Origin: Trichococcus collinsii
GTDB lineage: Bacteria > Bacillota > Bacilli > Lactobacillales > Aerococcaceae
DNA: 64,000 bases
Assembly (NCBI RefSeq): GCF_900107505.1
Contig: NZ_FNQH01000003.1
Coordinates: forward strand, 62,001-126,000
Direction of reading: 5' to 3'
This document shows, piece by piece, positions 36,598-46,120 of this stretch. A program made the position numbers and the translations under genes. Position 1 is the first letter of the stretch. Each line of letters starts with the position of its first letter. The notes under the pieces are model-generated. The model worked only from the letters and a program-made list of their open reading frames with translations, was not told where the DNA came from and ran no database searches.

Positions 36598-39500
36598 ATG
36601 ACGATGAAGAAGAAGGCGCTCTGGAAAGATATTTGGGTAGAAATAGGCAAAAGTAAGGCGCGCTTCCTCGCGTTATTGGCCATCATCACGTTGGGTGTGG
36701 CCTTCTTTGCCGGTATCAAAGCGGCAGGTCCGGATATGCTGGACACAGCCAACCGCTATTATGAAGATAACAACCTGTATGACCTGAAGGTGTTGTCCAC
36801 CTACGGATTGGAAGAAGCGGACATCGCCATTTTGGCGGAAACGGCCGATCTGGCTGTCCATCCGATGCGCACAGTGGATATCGAAATGGAAGGAAGTGAC
36901 TTCCTCGTAAAAGTCTTCCCGTTGCAAAGCGGTGCGGATCCGGTCAATGAATATGCAGTCGTCGATGGGAGGCTGCCGGAGACAAGCGGGGAAATCGCCT
37001 TGGATGCGAAACAGAATCTGATGGACACCTATCAGATCGGGGATAGCGTCACCTTCCGGCACGAGTCCGAAGAAGGGCTCACCGAGGAGGAAAAGGAAAA
37101 ACGCATCTCCTTGAAGGAACAGGAATACAGAATCGTCGGTTTTGTCGACTCGCCGATGTACATCGAAACGATGATGCGTGGCTCTACGAACGTCGGGAAA
37201 GGTAGCTTGGATGCTTTCGTTGTCGTGGCTGCTTCGGACATGCTCGGCAGCATCTACACGGAGGCTTACCTGACGATCGCTCCCGATGCGGCGGAAACCG
37301 GCTACACGGACAGCTATGATGATCAGGTGGACAGCCTGGCCGATGAAGTGGAGCTCGCCTTGAACGGGAGACCATTGGAGCGCATCAATGAAATCCGTGC
37401 AGAGGGACAGCGGAAGATCAAAGATGCGGAAGATGAACTGCAGGAAGGGAAAGACAAACTTGCGGAAGCCGAGCAGGAACTTCAGGATGCGCGGAAACAA
37501 TTGGATGACGGCACAGCGGTCTATGAAGAAAACCTCCAGTTGTTTCTGGATGAGATTGCAAAAGCGGAGGACACCTTAGCCGCCAGCCAAGCCGAAATCG
37601 ATGCGGGCATGGCCGAATACCGCGCAGGCTTTTCTACCTATCTCGAAAACAAAGCGCTCTACGATGAGGCTAAAGCAGCCTGGGAAGCGCAGAAAGACTC
37701 TCTGCAAGGGCAAACCGGTTCTGATGCCTCATTGGATGTGTTGTTGGCAAACCTGCCCGATACACCGGAAGGCCGCGAAATAGCTGATCTGGCGCAATCT
37801 TTACTGGATGGGCAAGCCGAAGTTGAAGCGACCCAAGCCTCACTGGAAGCAAAAGGTATGGAGCTGCAGGAACGGGCCACCGCCTTAGCGACAAAAGGCG
37901 AAGGGTTGCTGGCCGAGCAGACGAGTCTGGAGACGGATGGGGCTGCTTATCAGAACGAACTCACTATCTTCACCGCTGATATGACAGCCTTCCAAACGGA
38001 AAAGGCGACCAAGCAAGCGGAGTTCTCCGCAAGGCAAGCAGCCATCGATGCAGAAAAGGAAGCCTTGGCAGCTTTAGATCCGGAAACGGATCCGAGCGTG
38101 GCGGAGCGCTTAGCGGCTGTGGCCGATCAACAGGCAACATTGGATGCGGAGCAGGCAGCTCTGGTTCAAGCCGAAGCGGATTTAGCAAGCCGCCAAAGCG
38201 AACTGGAGCAAGAGGGCGCCTCCTTAGCGAGCAGGCAAGAAGCCTTAACCGCCGCAGCCGCGGCTTTCCAGACAGAACGGGCCGCTGAAGAGGCCGCCTT
38301 ATTGGAAGAACAGCGCCTCTTGGAGGAAGCCGGAGCCGAGTTGGCTGCCAAAGGGGAAGCATTGCTCGAGCAGCAACAACTGCTGGAAGAAAAAGTTGCG
38401 GCATTCATGGCCGATGCCGAAGCCCAAATTGCAGCAGCAGATGCTCAGTTCGCCGAACAAGGGACAGCATTGGAGAACGGCAGATTGGAATTGGCGTCGG
38501 CATTGACCCAACTGGAGAACGGGCAGGCACAGATCAACAACGGCTGGGCCGAGTTAGAAAGCCAACGTGCGAGCGGCGAACAGGCCCTCGCTGAAGCTTG
38601 GCAGGAAATCCAGCAGGGAGAAGCAGACTATCAAAATGGTTTGGCCACCTTCACAGCTGAGCGGGCAGATGCAGAACTCGAGATAGCCGATGGGGAACGG
38701 CAGGTCGAGGAAGCGAAGCAAGCCTTGGCTGATCTGATCGAACCTGTCTACTATGTGACGGATCGATCCGGCAATCCTGGTTATCAGGAATATCGCGACA
38801 ATGCCGACCGCATTTCGGCCATCGCAGAGATTTTTCCGGTGTTTTTCTTCCTGATTGCGGCCTTGGTGAGCTTCACGACGATGGCCCGGATGGTGGATGA
38901 ACAGCGCCAACAGATGGGGACGCTGAAAGGTCTTGGCTACAGCGATTTCGACATCGCTAAAAAATATTTGATCTATGCAGCGATTGCTTGCATTGTGGGG
39001 ACATCCCTCGGTTTGGTCGCCGGGTATAATATTTTCCCTGCGGTCATCTTTGATGCTTATGGGTCCATGTACAGTCTGCCTTCCGTAAAGATCACCTATT
39101 ACCTGTCTTACGCACTGATTTCCATAGCTATCGCACTGCTTTGCACCATCGGCCCAGCAGCATGGGCTGCGCATAGGTCACTTCGGGAAAATCCGGCTGC
39201 AATGATGCGGCCGAAAGCGCCGAAGAACGGCAAACGTGTGCTTTTGGAACGACTGACGTTCGTTTGGAATCGCCTGAGCTTCAATTCGAAGATAACGGTA
39301 CGGAACTTGCTGCGCTACAAAGCGCGTAATATGATGACGATACTGGGGGTGGCCGGCTGTACCGCCTTGATTTTGACCGGATACGGCATCAAGAATTCCA
39401 TCTCTGGATTGGCGGACACGCAGTTCAACGATGTGATGCGCTACAATGCAATAACGGCGATACGCCCAGAAGCAAGCGATGAAGACATCACTTCTTATGA

Positions 39501-40419
39501 TGAACTGATTGCAGCGACTCCTGAAATAACGGACCATCTCAAAGTGGTCCAGGAGAGCTATAAACTTGATAAAAAAGGTGTGAACCTGCAGAATGTCACG
39601 GTTTTTTCACCGTTGGAAGCCGAAAATCTCTCGGATTTTGTCAGTTTGCGTGACCGTTCAACTCAGGAACCGATCGCGTTGACTGATGAGGGTGCCGTCA
39701 TCTCGGAAAAATTGGCGAATTTGGCAGGCGTCGGACCGGGAGATAGCATCGAAATCCGGAATGATGAGATGCAGACCTATCAGGTGCCGATCCAGGCTGT
39801 CACCGAGAACTACGTCAACCACTATATTTACTTGACGCCAGCACTTTATGAAGAGATTTTTATCCAAGCCGCGGAACCGACAACCGATCTTTTGCTGTTT
39901 GACGAACCGGAAAGTTGGGAACGGAGCTTCGGATCCGAAGCGATGGGAGAACAGTCAGTGGCGCTGGTGACGTTCATTAATTCCGTTGACCGCAGCTTCG
40001 CTGAAACCTTGGGGAGTCTGGACATCGTCACACTGGTATTAATCGTGTCAGCGGCAGCATTAGCTTTCGTTGTTCTGTACAGCCTGACGAACATCAACGT
40101 TTCTGAGCGGATCAGAGAATTGTCGACCATCAAAGTTTTGGGTTTCTATGATGTGGAAGTTAGCATGTATATCTACCGAGAGTCCTTGATTTTAACGTTT
40201 TTGGGTATTTTTTCAGGTTTCATTCTCGGGAAAATTTTGAGCACAGTCGTTCTCAAAATGGTCGAAATCGACTTCATGATGTTCCCGCCGACAATCATGC
40301 CAATCAGCTACCTGTATTCAGGTCTGCTGTCGTTATTGTTCTCAAGTGTCGTCATGCTGATCATGCACCGCAAACTCAAACAAGTGGACATGATCGAAGC
40401 GCTCAAGTCAGTCGAATAA
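36598..40419 (+). CDS. FtsX-type ABC permease with a giant extracellular coiled coil
   Basis: A 1273-residue membrane protein. TM1 is at about 20-40 (FLALLAIITLGVAFFAGI), followed by an extracytoplasmic domain. Residues about 262-714 are an almost unbroken Ala/Glu/Gln/Leu-rich coiled coil. The first FtsX domain (FFFLIAALVSFTTMARMVDE to RENPAAMMRP) comes next, then a second TM set with NSKITVRNLLRYKARNMMTILG and a last FtsX domain ending MIEALKSVE. AGGAGGG precedes the start; ATG 36598 is four bases and ATG 36604 ten bases away, so the true start may be the latter. It pairs with the upstream ATPase. The cargo is unknown. Confidence 0.9.
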   Translation: MTMKKKALWKDIWVEIGKSKARFLALLAIITLGVAFFAGIKAAGPDMLDTANRYYEDNNLYDLKVLSTYGLEEADIAILAETADLAVHPMRTVDIEMEGSDFLVKVFPLQSGADPVNEYAVVDGRLPETSGEIALDAKQNLMDTYQIGDSVTFRHESEEGLTEEEKEKRISLKEQEYRIVGFVDSPMYIETMMRGSTNVGKGSLDAFVVVAASDMLGSIYTEAYLTIAPDAAETGYTDSYDDQVDSLADEVELALNGRPLERINEIRAEGQRKIKDAEDELQEGKDKLAEAEQELQDARKQLDDGTAVYEENLQLFLDEIAKAEDTLAASQAEIDAGMAEYRAGFSTYLENKALYDEAKAAWEAQKDSLQGQTGSDASLDVLLANLPDTPEGREIADLAQSLLDGQAEVEATQASLEAKGMELQERATALATKGEGLLAEQTSLETDGAAYQNELTIFTADMTAFQTEKATKQAEFSARQAAIDAEKEALAALDPETDPSVAERLAAVADQQATLDAEQAALVQAEADLASRQSELEQEGASLASRQEALTAAAAAFQTERAAEEAALLEEQRLLEEAGAELAAKGEALLEQQQLLEEKVAAFMADAEAQIAAADAQFAEQGTALENGRLELASALTQLENGQAQINNGWAELESQRASGEQALAEAWQEIQQGEADYQNGLATFTAERADAELEIADGERQVEEAKQALADLIEPVYYVTDRSGNPGYQEYRDNADRISAIAEIFPVFFFLIAALVSFTTMARMVDEQRQQMGTLKGLGYSDFDIAKKYLIYAAIACIVGTSLGLVAGYNIFPAVIFDAYGSMYSLPSVKITYYLSYALISIAIALLCTIGPAAWAAHRSLRENPAAMMRPKAPKNGKRVLLERLTFVWNRLSFNSKITVRNLLRYKARNMMTILGVAGCTALILTGYGIKNSISGLADTQFNDVMRYNAITAIRPEASDEDITSYDELIAATPEITDHLKVVQESYKLDKKGVNLQNVTVFSPLEAENLSDFVSLRDRSTQEPIALTDEGAVISEKLANLAGVGPGDSIEIRNDEMQTYQVPIQAVTENYVNHYIYLTPALYEEIFIQAAEPTTDLLLFDEPESWERSFGSEAMGEQSVALVTFINSVDRSFAETLGSLDIVTLVLIVSAAALAFVVLYSLTNINVSERIRELSTIKVLGFYDVEVSMYIYRESLILTFLGIFSGFILGKILSTVVLKMVEIDFMMFPPTIMPISYLYSGLLSLLFSSVVMLIMHRKLKQVDMIEALKSVE

Positions 40420-40424
40420 GAAAA

Positions 40425-40470
40425 TAAAAAACGCGCAAGCGGCCAACCGATGGCAGCTTGCGCGTTTTAT
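40425..40470. terminator. Bidirectional terminator between the permease gene and the exporter-domain gene
   Basis: AAAACGCGCAAGC / GCTTGCGCGTTTT stem with A tract and T tract around it. Confidence 0.92.
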
Positions 40471-40481
40471 TCCGCAGATAT

Positions 40482-40988
40482 TCAGTTTTCGGATGGTGTT
40501 TGGGGCGCGTTTGGCAGCAAGTAGTTGACCCCAATGGCGATGGAAGTACCGATGACGGTATCCAGTACCCTTTGGATGGCGTAGCTGATCTTTTCGGTAT
40601 CATCAATATTGTAGAAGACGACAAGGAAGGTCGCGGTCGCGCCGACGATAGCCGTCGACATGTCCAGGACATTGCAGACCGTAATCAGAATGATGACGGC
40701 GATGATCGTACCGAAGAAATCCACAGAAAAATCCAGTCCCAGAAAATCTTTGATCGCAATTAAGGTGACCCCGAGGATACCGGCGACAGAATTACCTCCG
40801 ACACGACGGATGCCATGATGGAGTGACTGCGAGCAATCTTCACGCAAAGCAAAGACAGAAGCCAATCCGGCCAGCATAGGAGAACCTCGGTCCAACAGTT
40901 TGAACAGCAGGACACACAAACCGACAGCAACGCCGGATTTGGTCGTGCGCATGCCTACGCGGAACTTCTCCTTATCCAAATGGAACAT
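40482..40988 (-). CDS. Aromatic acid exporter family / FUSC-like membrane protein
   Basis: A 168-residue protein with an N-terminal amphipathic stretch (FHLDKEKFRVGMRTTKSGVAVG) and about four hydrophobic segments. RRVGGNSVAGILGVTLIAI and DTVIGTSIAIGVNYLLP match the short ArAE_1/DUF939 half-transporter group. It lacks the C-terminal cytoplasmic domain of full-length members. I chose the ATG at 40988; the longer frame would start with TTG at 41030. GAGGAAG lies about 13 bases upstream, rather far. Function in export is family inference. Confidence 0.75.
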   Translation of the reverse strand: MFHLDKEKFRVGMRTTKSGVAVGLCVLLFKLLDRGSPMLAGLASVFALREDCSQSLHHGIRRVGGNSVAGILGVTLIAIKDFLGLDFSVDFFGTIIAVIILITVCNVLDMSTAIVGATATFLVVFYNIDDTEKISYAIQRVLDTVIGTSIAIGVNYLLPNAPQTPSEN

Positions 40989-41270
40989 AGTAAGTACTGC
41001 ACTTCCTCTCGAAATGAAATAATAACTCAATCATAAGCATTTTTGAATTTTTATCAAGTCATTTTCGTATTATTGTGCAAATAATACACTCACATTTGCG
41101 GTATTGTTCAGAGTGACTTTGCAGAAAATGAGAGAAAAAGAGTGGTTGTTCTTGGACGAAAAATGTCCTTTTCGAGGCCAATCCTTTTATTGGATTTGCT
41201 GCAACGGCGCCGTTTTCAGGTAGGGTAAAAAAAGAACATTCGCTTTTTGCCAAAAAAGGCCAAAATTGGG

Positions 41271-41299
41271 TTGCTTAAATTGTCAGAATATTCTATACT
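41271..41299 (+). promoter_or_regulatory. Sigma-A promoter of the liv operon
   Basis: TTGCTT (41271-41276), exactly 17 bases, TATACT (41294-41299). Transcription should start near 41306, giving an 85-90 base leader before livJ. Confidence 0.8.
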
Positions 41300-41325
41300 A
41301 ATGACATTAAATTTTAAGGAGAAGG

Positions 41326-41370
41326 ATGAGGGCCTTTTCTTTGGATTTGCAACTAATTATTAACATATAG
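41326..41370 (+). CDS. Possible Leu/Ile-rich leader peptide upstream of livJ
   Basis: A 14-codon ORF reading MRAFSLDLQLIINI and ending TAG at 41368-41370, 22 bases before livJ. AAGGAG (41316-41321) lies four bases before its ATG, slightly close but usable. Three Leu and three Ile in 14 residues is notable next to a branched-chain amino acid importer. It lies inside the transcript predicted from the promoter. Chance is not excluded, since AT-rich DNA favours Ile and Leu codons, and no attenuator stem is seen. Confidence 0.4.
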   Translation: MRAFSLDLQLIINI

Positions 41371-41392
41371 TGAGATGGGGAGGATTATTTAG

Positions 41393-42538
41393 ATGAAAAA
41401 GAAATTATTGATGGGCTTGGCATCTGTATTCGTACTTGCAGCATGCGGCAATGGCGCGACAGAAGAGAGCGACACAATCAAATTAGGTGGTAACTTTGAA
41501 TTATCTGGCGGTGCGAGTGCATACGGCACGCTGATGGACGAAGGAATCAAAATGGCAGTTGCAGAACAGAACGCTGCAGATGGTTTATTGGGCAAAGAGA
41601 TTGAATACGTATCTTATGACAATAAATCTGAGCCTTCAGAATCTACATCGGTTGCAACTCGTTTAGCTACCGAAGACAATGTTGTCGCAATCTTAGGACC
41701 CGCTACAACGGGTGCTGCAAACGCACAATCTCCAGCAGTTACAAGAGCAAAAGTACCAGCGATCCTTCCTGCTGCTACAGGCGATAGCGTAACAATGGAT
41801 GGCGATTCCGTCTTGGAATACGTTTTCCGTGTATGTTTCCAGGATTCCTTCCAAGGTAAAGCCTTGGCAGAGTTCGCTCAAACAGATCTGCAAGCTACAA
41901 AAGCTGTCATCTTAGTGGATAACTCTACTGACTATGCAATTGGCTTGGCAGATGCGTTCAAAGAAACTTTCACTGGAGACATCGTTGCTGAAGAAAACTT
42001 TACAGCCGGCGATACAGACTTCAAAGCAATCTTAACGAACATTGCGAAAATGGATTATGATGTCATCTTCTTGCCTGGGTACTATGAAGAAGGCGGACTG
42101 ATCATCAAGCAAGCCCGCGAAATGGGTATTATGCAACCAATCCTTGGACCAGATGGCTTCGCTAACTCAACATTGGTTGAATTGGCTGGTGCCGACAATG
42201 TCGATAATGTATTCTACGCTAGCCACTTCACTCCGAACAGTGAAGATCCTAAAGTACAAGAATTCTTGGCTGCTTTTGAAGCAGAGTACGGCAAACCTGC
42301 AGATTCATTCGCAGCTTTGGCTTACGATGCTGCGCAATTAGTATTCGATGCAATCACGACTGCTGACAGCACAGATCCTCAAGCAGTCACAGATGCTTTA
42401 GCGGCAACTGAAGATTTCGAAGGTGTAACGGGAACATTCTCATTTGACGAGAACCACAACCCAATTAAATCCGCTTTCGTTATTGAATTACAAGATGGTG
42501 TAGAAGTCGGCAACTCTGTTGTGGAACCAGCTAAATAA
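41393..42538 (+). CDS. livJ: Branched-chain amino acid-binding lipoprotein LivJ
   Basis: A 381-residue receptor. The signal peptide MKKKLLMGLASVFVLAAC ends in lipobox LAAC (Cys18). The mature domain starts IKLGGNFELSGGASAYG, typical of periplasmic-binding fold type I Leu/Ile/Val receptors, with AILGPATTGAANAQSP as the ligand loop and an ending FSFDENHNPIKSAFVIELQDG. GGGGAGGA precedes the ATG. It captures Leu, Ile or Val for LivHM. Confidence 0.95.
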   Translation: MKKKLLMGLASVFVLAACGNGATEESDTIKLGGNFELSGGASAYGTLMDEGIKMAVAEQNAADGLLGKEIEYVSYDNKSEPSESTSVATRLATEDNVVAILGPATTGAANAQSPAVTRAKVPAILPAATGDSVTMDGDSVLEYVFRVCFQDSFQGKALAEFAQTDLQATKAVILVDNSTDYAIGLADAFKETFTGDIVAEENFTAGDTDFKAILTNIAKMDYDVIFLPGYYEEGGLIIKQAREMGIMQPILGPDGFANSTLVELAGADNVDNVFYASHFTPNSEDPKVQEFLAAFEAEYGKPADSFAALAYDAAQLVFDAITTADSTDPQAVTDALAATEDFEGVTGTFSFDENHNPIKSAFVIELQDGVEVGNSVVEPAK

Positions 42539-42609
42539 AAATAGTCTGGCGCACAAAAATTGCGGCATTGAAACCTGAATAGACCGTTTGATTCTAAAGT
42601 AACACAATG

Positions 42610-42643
42610 AGGTGCTGGCAGAATTTGCTTAGCACCTTTCTTT
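42610..42643 (+). terminator. Weak terminator between livJ and livH
   Basis: AGGTGCT / AGCACCT with a 14-base loop and TTCTTTA after it. A leaky terminator here would give more receptor than membrane and ATPase subunits, a known design in binding-protein operons. Confidence 0.6.
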
Positions 42644-42763
42644 ATGTTTAATCTCGCCATTAAGGAATCCCTCATCGTATGTGAATAATAGTAAACTATA
42701 GGCGAACAATACAGTATAATGAAAGAAAGATTTCTGTGCAGCAGAAGAAAAGAGAGGTGTAAA

Positions 42764-43642
42764 ATGGAAAATTTAGTTCAACAGCTGATAAATGGTATAT
42801 CCTTGGGAAGTATCTACGCTTTGATTGCGCTAGGGTACACCATGGTATACGGTGTCATCAAATTGATTAACTTTGCCCACGGGGACATTTATATGGTGGG
42901 TGCGTACCTTGGATATGCTTTGATCCAAAACGTTGGCCTTGGCCTATTCCCATCCATTCTGATTTCAATGATTTTTTGTGCCATTTTAGGGGTGGTTATC
43001 GAGAAGGTCGCCTACAAACCATTACGGGGAGCAACAAGGGTAGCGACGCTGATTACAGCCATCGGGGTTTCTTATTTATTGCAAAATGTCATGATCTATA
43101 TAATGGGGCCTGAAGTGAAGGCCTTCCCGACAGCTTTGGTAGTCCGGAATTGGACGTTCGGCGGCGTGACCATCAACTCGCAACAGATCCTGATTTTCCT
43201 GACGACGGTCATTCTGATGATCGCTCTGCAGGTCATCGTAAAGTACACAAAGATGGGGAAAGCCATGCGGGCAGTCAGTACCGATCCTGAAGCAGCACAA
43301 TTGATGGGGATCAATGTGGATAACGTCATTTCCTTTACGTTCGTCCTGGGCTCTTCGTTAGCCGGAGCGGCAGGGGTATTGGTCGGTATCTATTATAATT
43401 CGATTTCGCCATTGATGGGTGTAACACCAGGTCTGAAAGCTTTCGTTGCGGCAGTATTCGGCGGGATCGGCATTATTCCTGGAGCAATGGTCGGCGGATA
43501 TGCAATCGGGATCATCGAGACATTGGTCAGCGCTTATGGCGGATCGATGTTCAAAGATGCGGTTGTTTACTTGATCCTGATCATCATCCTGATCGTTAAA
43601 CCTTCCGGAATCTTCGGGAAAAATACAAAAGAGAAAGTGTAG
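42764..43642 (+). CDS. livH: Branched-chain amino acid permease LivH
   Basis: A 292-residue membrane protein with about eight helices. LINGISLGSIYALIALGYTMVYGVIKLINFAHGD-type sequence is the LivH N-terminus, and KYTKMGKAMRAVSTDPEAAQLMGINVD is the ATPase-coupling loop. The ATG at 42764 is preferred over the frame opening at 42719 because GAGAGGTG stands before it. It pairs with LivM. Confidence 0.95.
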   Translation: MENLVQQLINGISLGSIYALIALGYTMVYGVIKLINFAHGDIYMVGAYLGYALIQNVGLGLFPSILISMIFCAILGVVIEKVAYKPLRGATRVATLITAIGVSYLLQNVMIYIMGPEVKAFPTALVVRNWTFGGVTINSQQILIFLTTVILMIALQVIVKYTKMGKAMRAVSTDPEAAQLMGINVDNVISFTFVLGSSLAGAAGVLVGIYYNSISPLMGVTPGLKAFVAAVFGGIGIIPGAMVGGYAIGIIETLVSAYGGSMFKDAVVYLILIIILIVKPSGIFGKNTKEKV

Positions 43643-43651
43643 GTGATAAAA

Positions 43652-44638
43652 ATGAAACAATTCAATAAAACAAATCTAGGTTGGCTCATTCTTATCGCTG
43701 TGATGGCTCTCGTACTGTTCATCGGCGTCAGCACAAACATGATTTCTCCTTTCTACCAAATCACTTTAGTGACCATCATGATCAACATCATCCTGGCGAT
43801 CGGATTGAATCTGGTCATCGGATTTTCCGGTCAGTTCTCTCTGGGACATGCTGGTTTCATGGCGATCGGTGCCTACAGTGGCGCCATCATCGGCGATATG
43901 ATGGAAGGCTTGGCAGGCTTCTTTGTCGGCTTGGTCGTGGGTATGATCATCTCCATCATCGTGGCCTTGATCGTCGGTATACCGACGCTCCGTCTGAAAG
44001 GCGACTACTTGGCAATTGCGACATTGGGTGTGGCGGAAATCATCCGTATCCTGATTCTGAACATGGGTGAATTGACTAATGGCGCCCGCGGAATCAGCGG
44101 TATTTCATTCCCTTTCGAATCGAATACTGGTTTCATCATGATCTTGTTCGTGATTCTGGTTGTAACGACCATCCTTACCGTCAACTACATCAACAGCAGC
44201 CCTGGTCGTGCAACCATCGCCATCCGCGAAGATGAGATTGCTGCTGAGTCGATGGGTGTCAATGCAACGACCTACAAAGTTATTGCCTTTATGATCGGGG
44301 CAGCGACTGCTAGCATCGCAGGTTCCATGTACGGCACTTATTTCAGCGTAATCAATCCGAGCGATTTCACTTTTCAAAAATCAATCGACGTGCTGATCAT
44401 CGTCGTGTTCGGCGGTATCGGCAGTGTAACGGGAACAATCGTTGCAGCAGTTGTGTTGGGTGTCCTGAACACATATCTGCAATCATTCGGAGAGCTACGG
44501 ATGATTTTCTACGCTCTGGCCATCATCGCCATCATGGTATTCCGTCCAGGCGGATTATTGGGCAATCGTGAATTTACGATGTCAAGTTTAATGAAGCGCT
44601 TTGGGAAAAAAGATTCTGCTAAGAAGGAGGTCCAATAA
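43652..44638 (+). CDS. livM: Branched-chain amino acid permease LivM
   Basis: A 328-residue membrane protein: IGLNLVIGFSGQFSLGHAGFMAIGAY and IPTLRLKGDYLAIATLGVAEIIRI are LivM signatures, and IREDEIAAESMGVN is the coupling loop. AGGTGAT precedes the ATG at 43652; the in-frame GTG at 43643 is less likely. The stop overlaps the livG start by one base. Confidence 0.95.
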   Translation: MKQFNKTNLGWLILIAVMALVLFIGVSTNMISPFYQITLVTIMINIILAIGLNLVIGFSGQFSLGHAGFMAIGAYSGAIIGDMMEGLAGFFVGLVVGMIISIIVALIVGIPTLRLKGDYLAIATLGVAEIIRILILNMGELTNGARGISGISFPFESNTGFIMILFVILVVTTILTVNYINSSPGRATIAIREDEIAAESMGVNATTYKVIAFMIGAATASIAGSMYGTYFSVINPSDFTFQKSIDVLIIVVFGGIGSVTGTIVAAVVLGVLNTYLQSFGELRMIFYALAIIAIMVFRPGGLLGNREFTMSSLMKRFGKKDSAKKEVQ

Positions 44639-45411
44639 TGAGCCTATTAGAAGTAAAGGAATTGACCAAAAACTTCGGCGGTTTGGCCGCGGTATCCAAT
44701 GTCGATTTTACGATCGAAGAAAATGAATTGGTTGGTCTGATCGGTCCCAATGGTGCAGGTAAAACGACCTTCTTCAATTTGCTGACCGGTGTTTACGTTC
44801 CGACAGAAGGCACGATTGAATTGGAAATCGACAACAAAAAAGTGTTATTGAACGGAAAAGCGCCTTACAAAATTACGGACCTCGGCTTAGCGCGTACCTT
44901 CCAGAATATCCGTCTCTTCAAGGAACTGACGGTTATCGATAATGTCTTGATCGCGATGCACAGCACTATGGGTGAGAATACTTTCCACAGTTTGCTGCGC
45001 ACGCCGACCTATTACCGCAAGGAAGCCGAAATGCGTGAAAAAGCTTTGGAATTGTTGGCCATTTTCGAATTGGAAAAGAAATACGATGTTCTAGCGAAAA
45101 ATCTTCCTTACGGCGAGCAGCGTCGTTTGGAGATTGTCCGTGCTTTGGCGACGAATCCGAAAATCCTCTTCCTTGACGAGCCTGCAGCCGGTATGAATCC
45201 GCAGGAGACTGCGGAATTGACCGCATTGATCCGTAAAATACAGAAGGATTTCAAAATCACCGTCGTTTTGATTGAGCATGATATGTCCTTGGTCATGAAC
45301 GTGTGCGAAAGAATCTATGTGTTGGAATATGGCCGTTTACTTGCCAAAGGAACGCCGGAAGAAATCCAAAAAAATCCAGCCGTAATAAAGGCTTATCTAG
45401 GAGGCGACTAA
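44638..45411 (+). CDS. livG: Branched-chain amino acid transporter ATPase LivG
   Basis: A 257-residue ATPase with Walker A GPNGAGKTTFFNLLTG, the LivG-type GLARTFQNIRLFKELTV, the signature stretch LPYGEQRRLEIVRAL (G-E-Q-R form usual for LivG) and Walker B ILFLDEPAAGMNPQE. AAGGAGGT precedes the ATG. Translationally coupled to livM. Confidence 0.95.
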   Translation: MSLLEVKELTKNFGGLAAVSNVDFTIEENELVGLIGPNGAGKTTFFNLLTGVYVPTEGTIELEIDNKKVLLNGKAPYKITDLGLARTFQNIRLFKELTVIDNVLIAMHSTMGENTFHSLLRTPTYYRKEAEMREKALELLAIFELEKKYDVLAKNLPYGEQRRLEIVRALATNPKILFLDEPAAGMNPQETAELTALIRKIQKDFKITVVLIEHDMSLVMNVCERIYVLEYGRLLAKGTPEEIQKNPAVIKAYLGGD

Positions 45412-45412
45412 C

Positions 45413-46117
45413 GTGCTGAAAGTAAAAAATCTATCTGTGCATTATGGCATGATCCAAGCCATCAAAGATATCAGCTTTGAAGTGAATGAAGGCGAAATCG
45501 TGACCTTGATCGGAGCCAACGGAGCAGGCAAGTCCACCATTTTGCGTACGATTTCCGGGTTGGTAAAACCGTCATCAGGCGAAATCGAATATTTGGGGAA
45601 ACCTATCCATAACATCGCGACCAGAAAAATCGTTGAGCAAGGGATTGCCCAAGTTCCGGAAGGCCGCCATGTCTTCAAAGGTTTGACCGTTCAGGAAAAT
45701 CTTGACCTTGGAAGCTTTACCCGCAAAGACAAACAGAACCTTGCTGGTGATCTTGAAGCGGTATTCGAACGATTTCCGATTCTGCGCGAAAGAAAAAATC
45801 AGGATGCAGCCACCTTGTCCGGTGGAGAGCAACAGATGTTGGCAATGGGCCGCGCTTTGATGACGAAGCCGAAGTTATTGCTTTTGGATGAGCCTTCGAT
45901 GGGGCTGGCGCCCATTTTCATCAAAGAAATTTTCCATATCATTCAGGATATCCAGAAACAAGGCACGACGATCCTCTTGATCGAACAAAACGCTAACGTT
46001 GCGCTGCAGATTGCGAATCGCGGTTATGTATTGGAAACGGGAAATATCGTTTTGACCGGAACCGGGGAAGAATTATTAGCAAGTGACGAAGTTCAGAAAG
46101 CTTACTTAGGAGGCTAA
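45413..46117 (+). CDS. livF: Branched-chain amino acid transporter ATPase LivF
   Basis: A 234-residue ATPase with Walker A GANGAGKSTILRTISG, VPEGRHVFKGLTVQENL (the LivF marker), signature LSGGEQQMLAMGRAL and Walker B LLLLDEPSMGLAP. The start codon is GTG, one base after the livG stop, with AGGAGG upstream inside livG. LivF and LivG form the ATPase heterodimer. Confidence 0.95.
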   Translation: MLKVKNLSVHYGMIQAIKDISFEVNEGEIVTLIGANGAGKSTILRTISGLVKPSSGEIEYLGKPIHNIATRKIVEQGIAQVPEGRHVFKGLTVQENLDLGSFTRKDKQNLAGDLEAVFERFPILRERKNQDAATLSGGEQQMLAMGRALMTKPKLLLLDEPSMGLAPIFIKEIFHIIQDIQKQGTTILLIEQNANVALQIANRGYVLETGNIVLTGTGEELLASDEVQKAYLGG

Positions 46118-46120
46118 ACA

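Larger units (their letters stand above)
40989..41392. other. Intergenic region with the liv operon promoter and leader
   Basis: The 404-base gap between divergent genes. The first 250 bases are AT-rich with no supported feature. The last 120 bases hold the sigma-A promoter (41271-41299) and a short leader ORF (41326-41370) before livJ. No terminator hairpin is visible between leader ORF and livJ. Confidence 0.6.
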
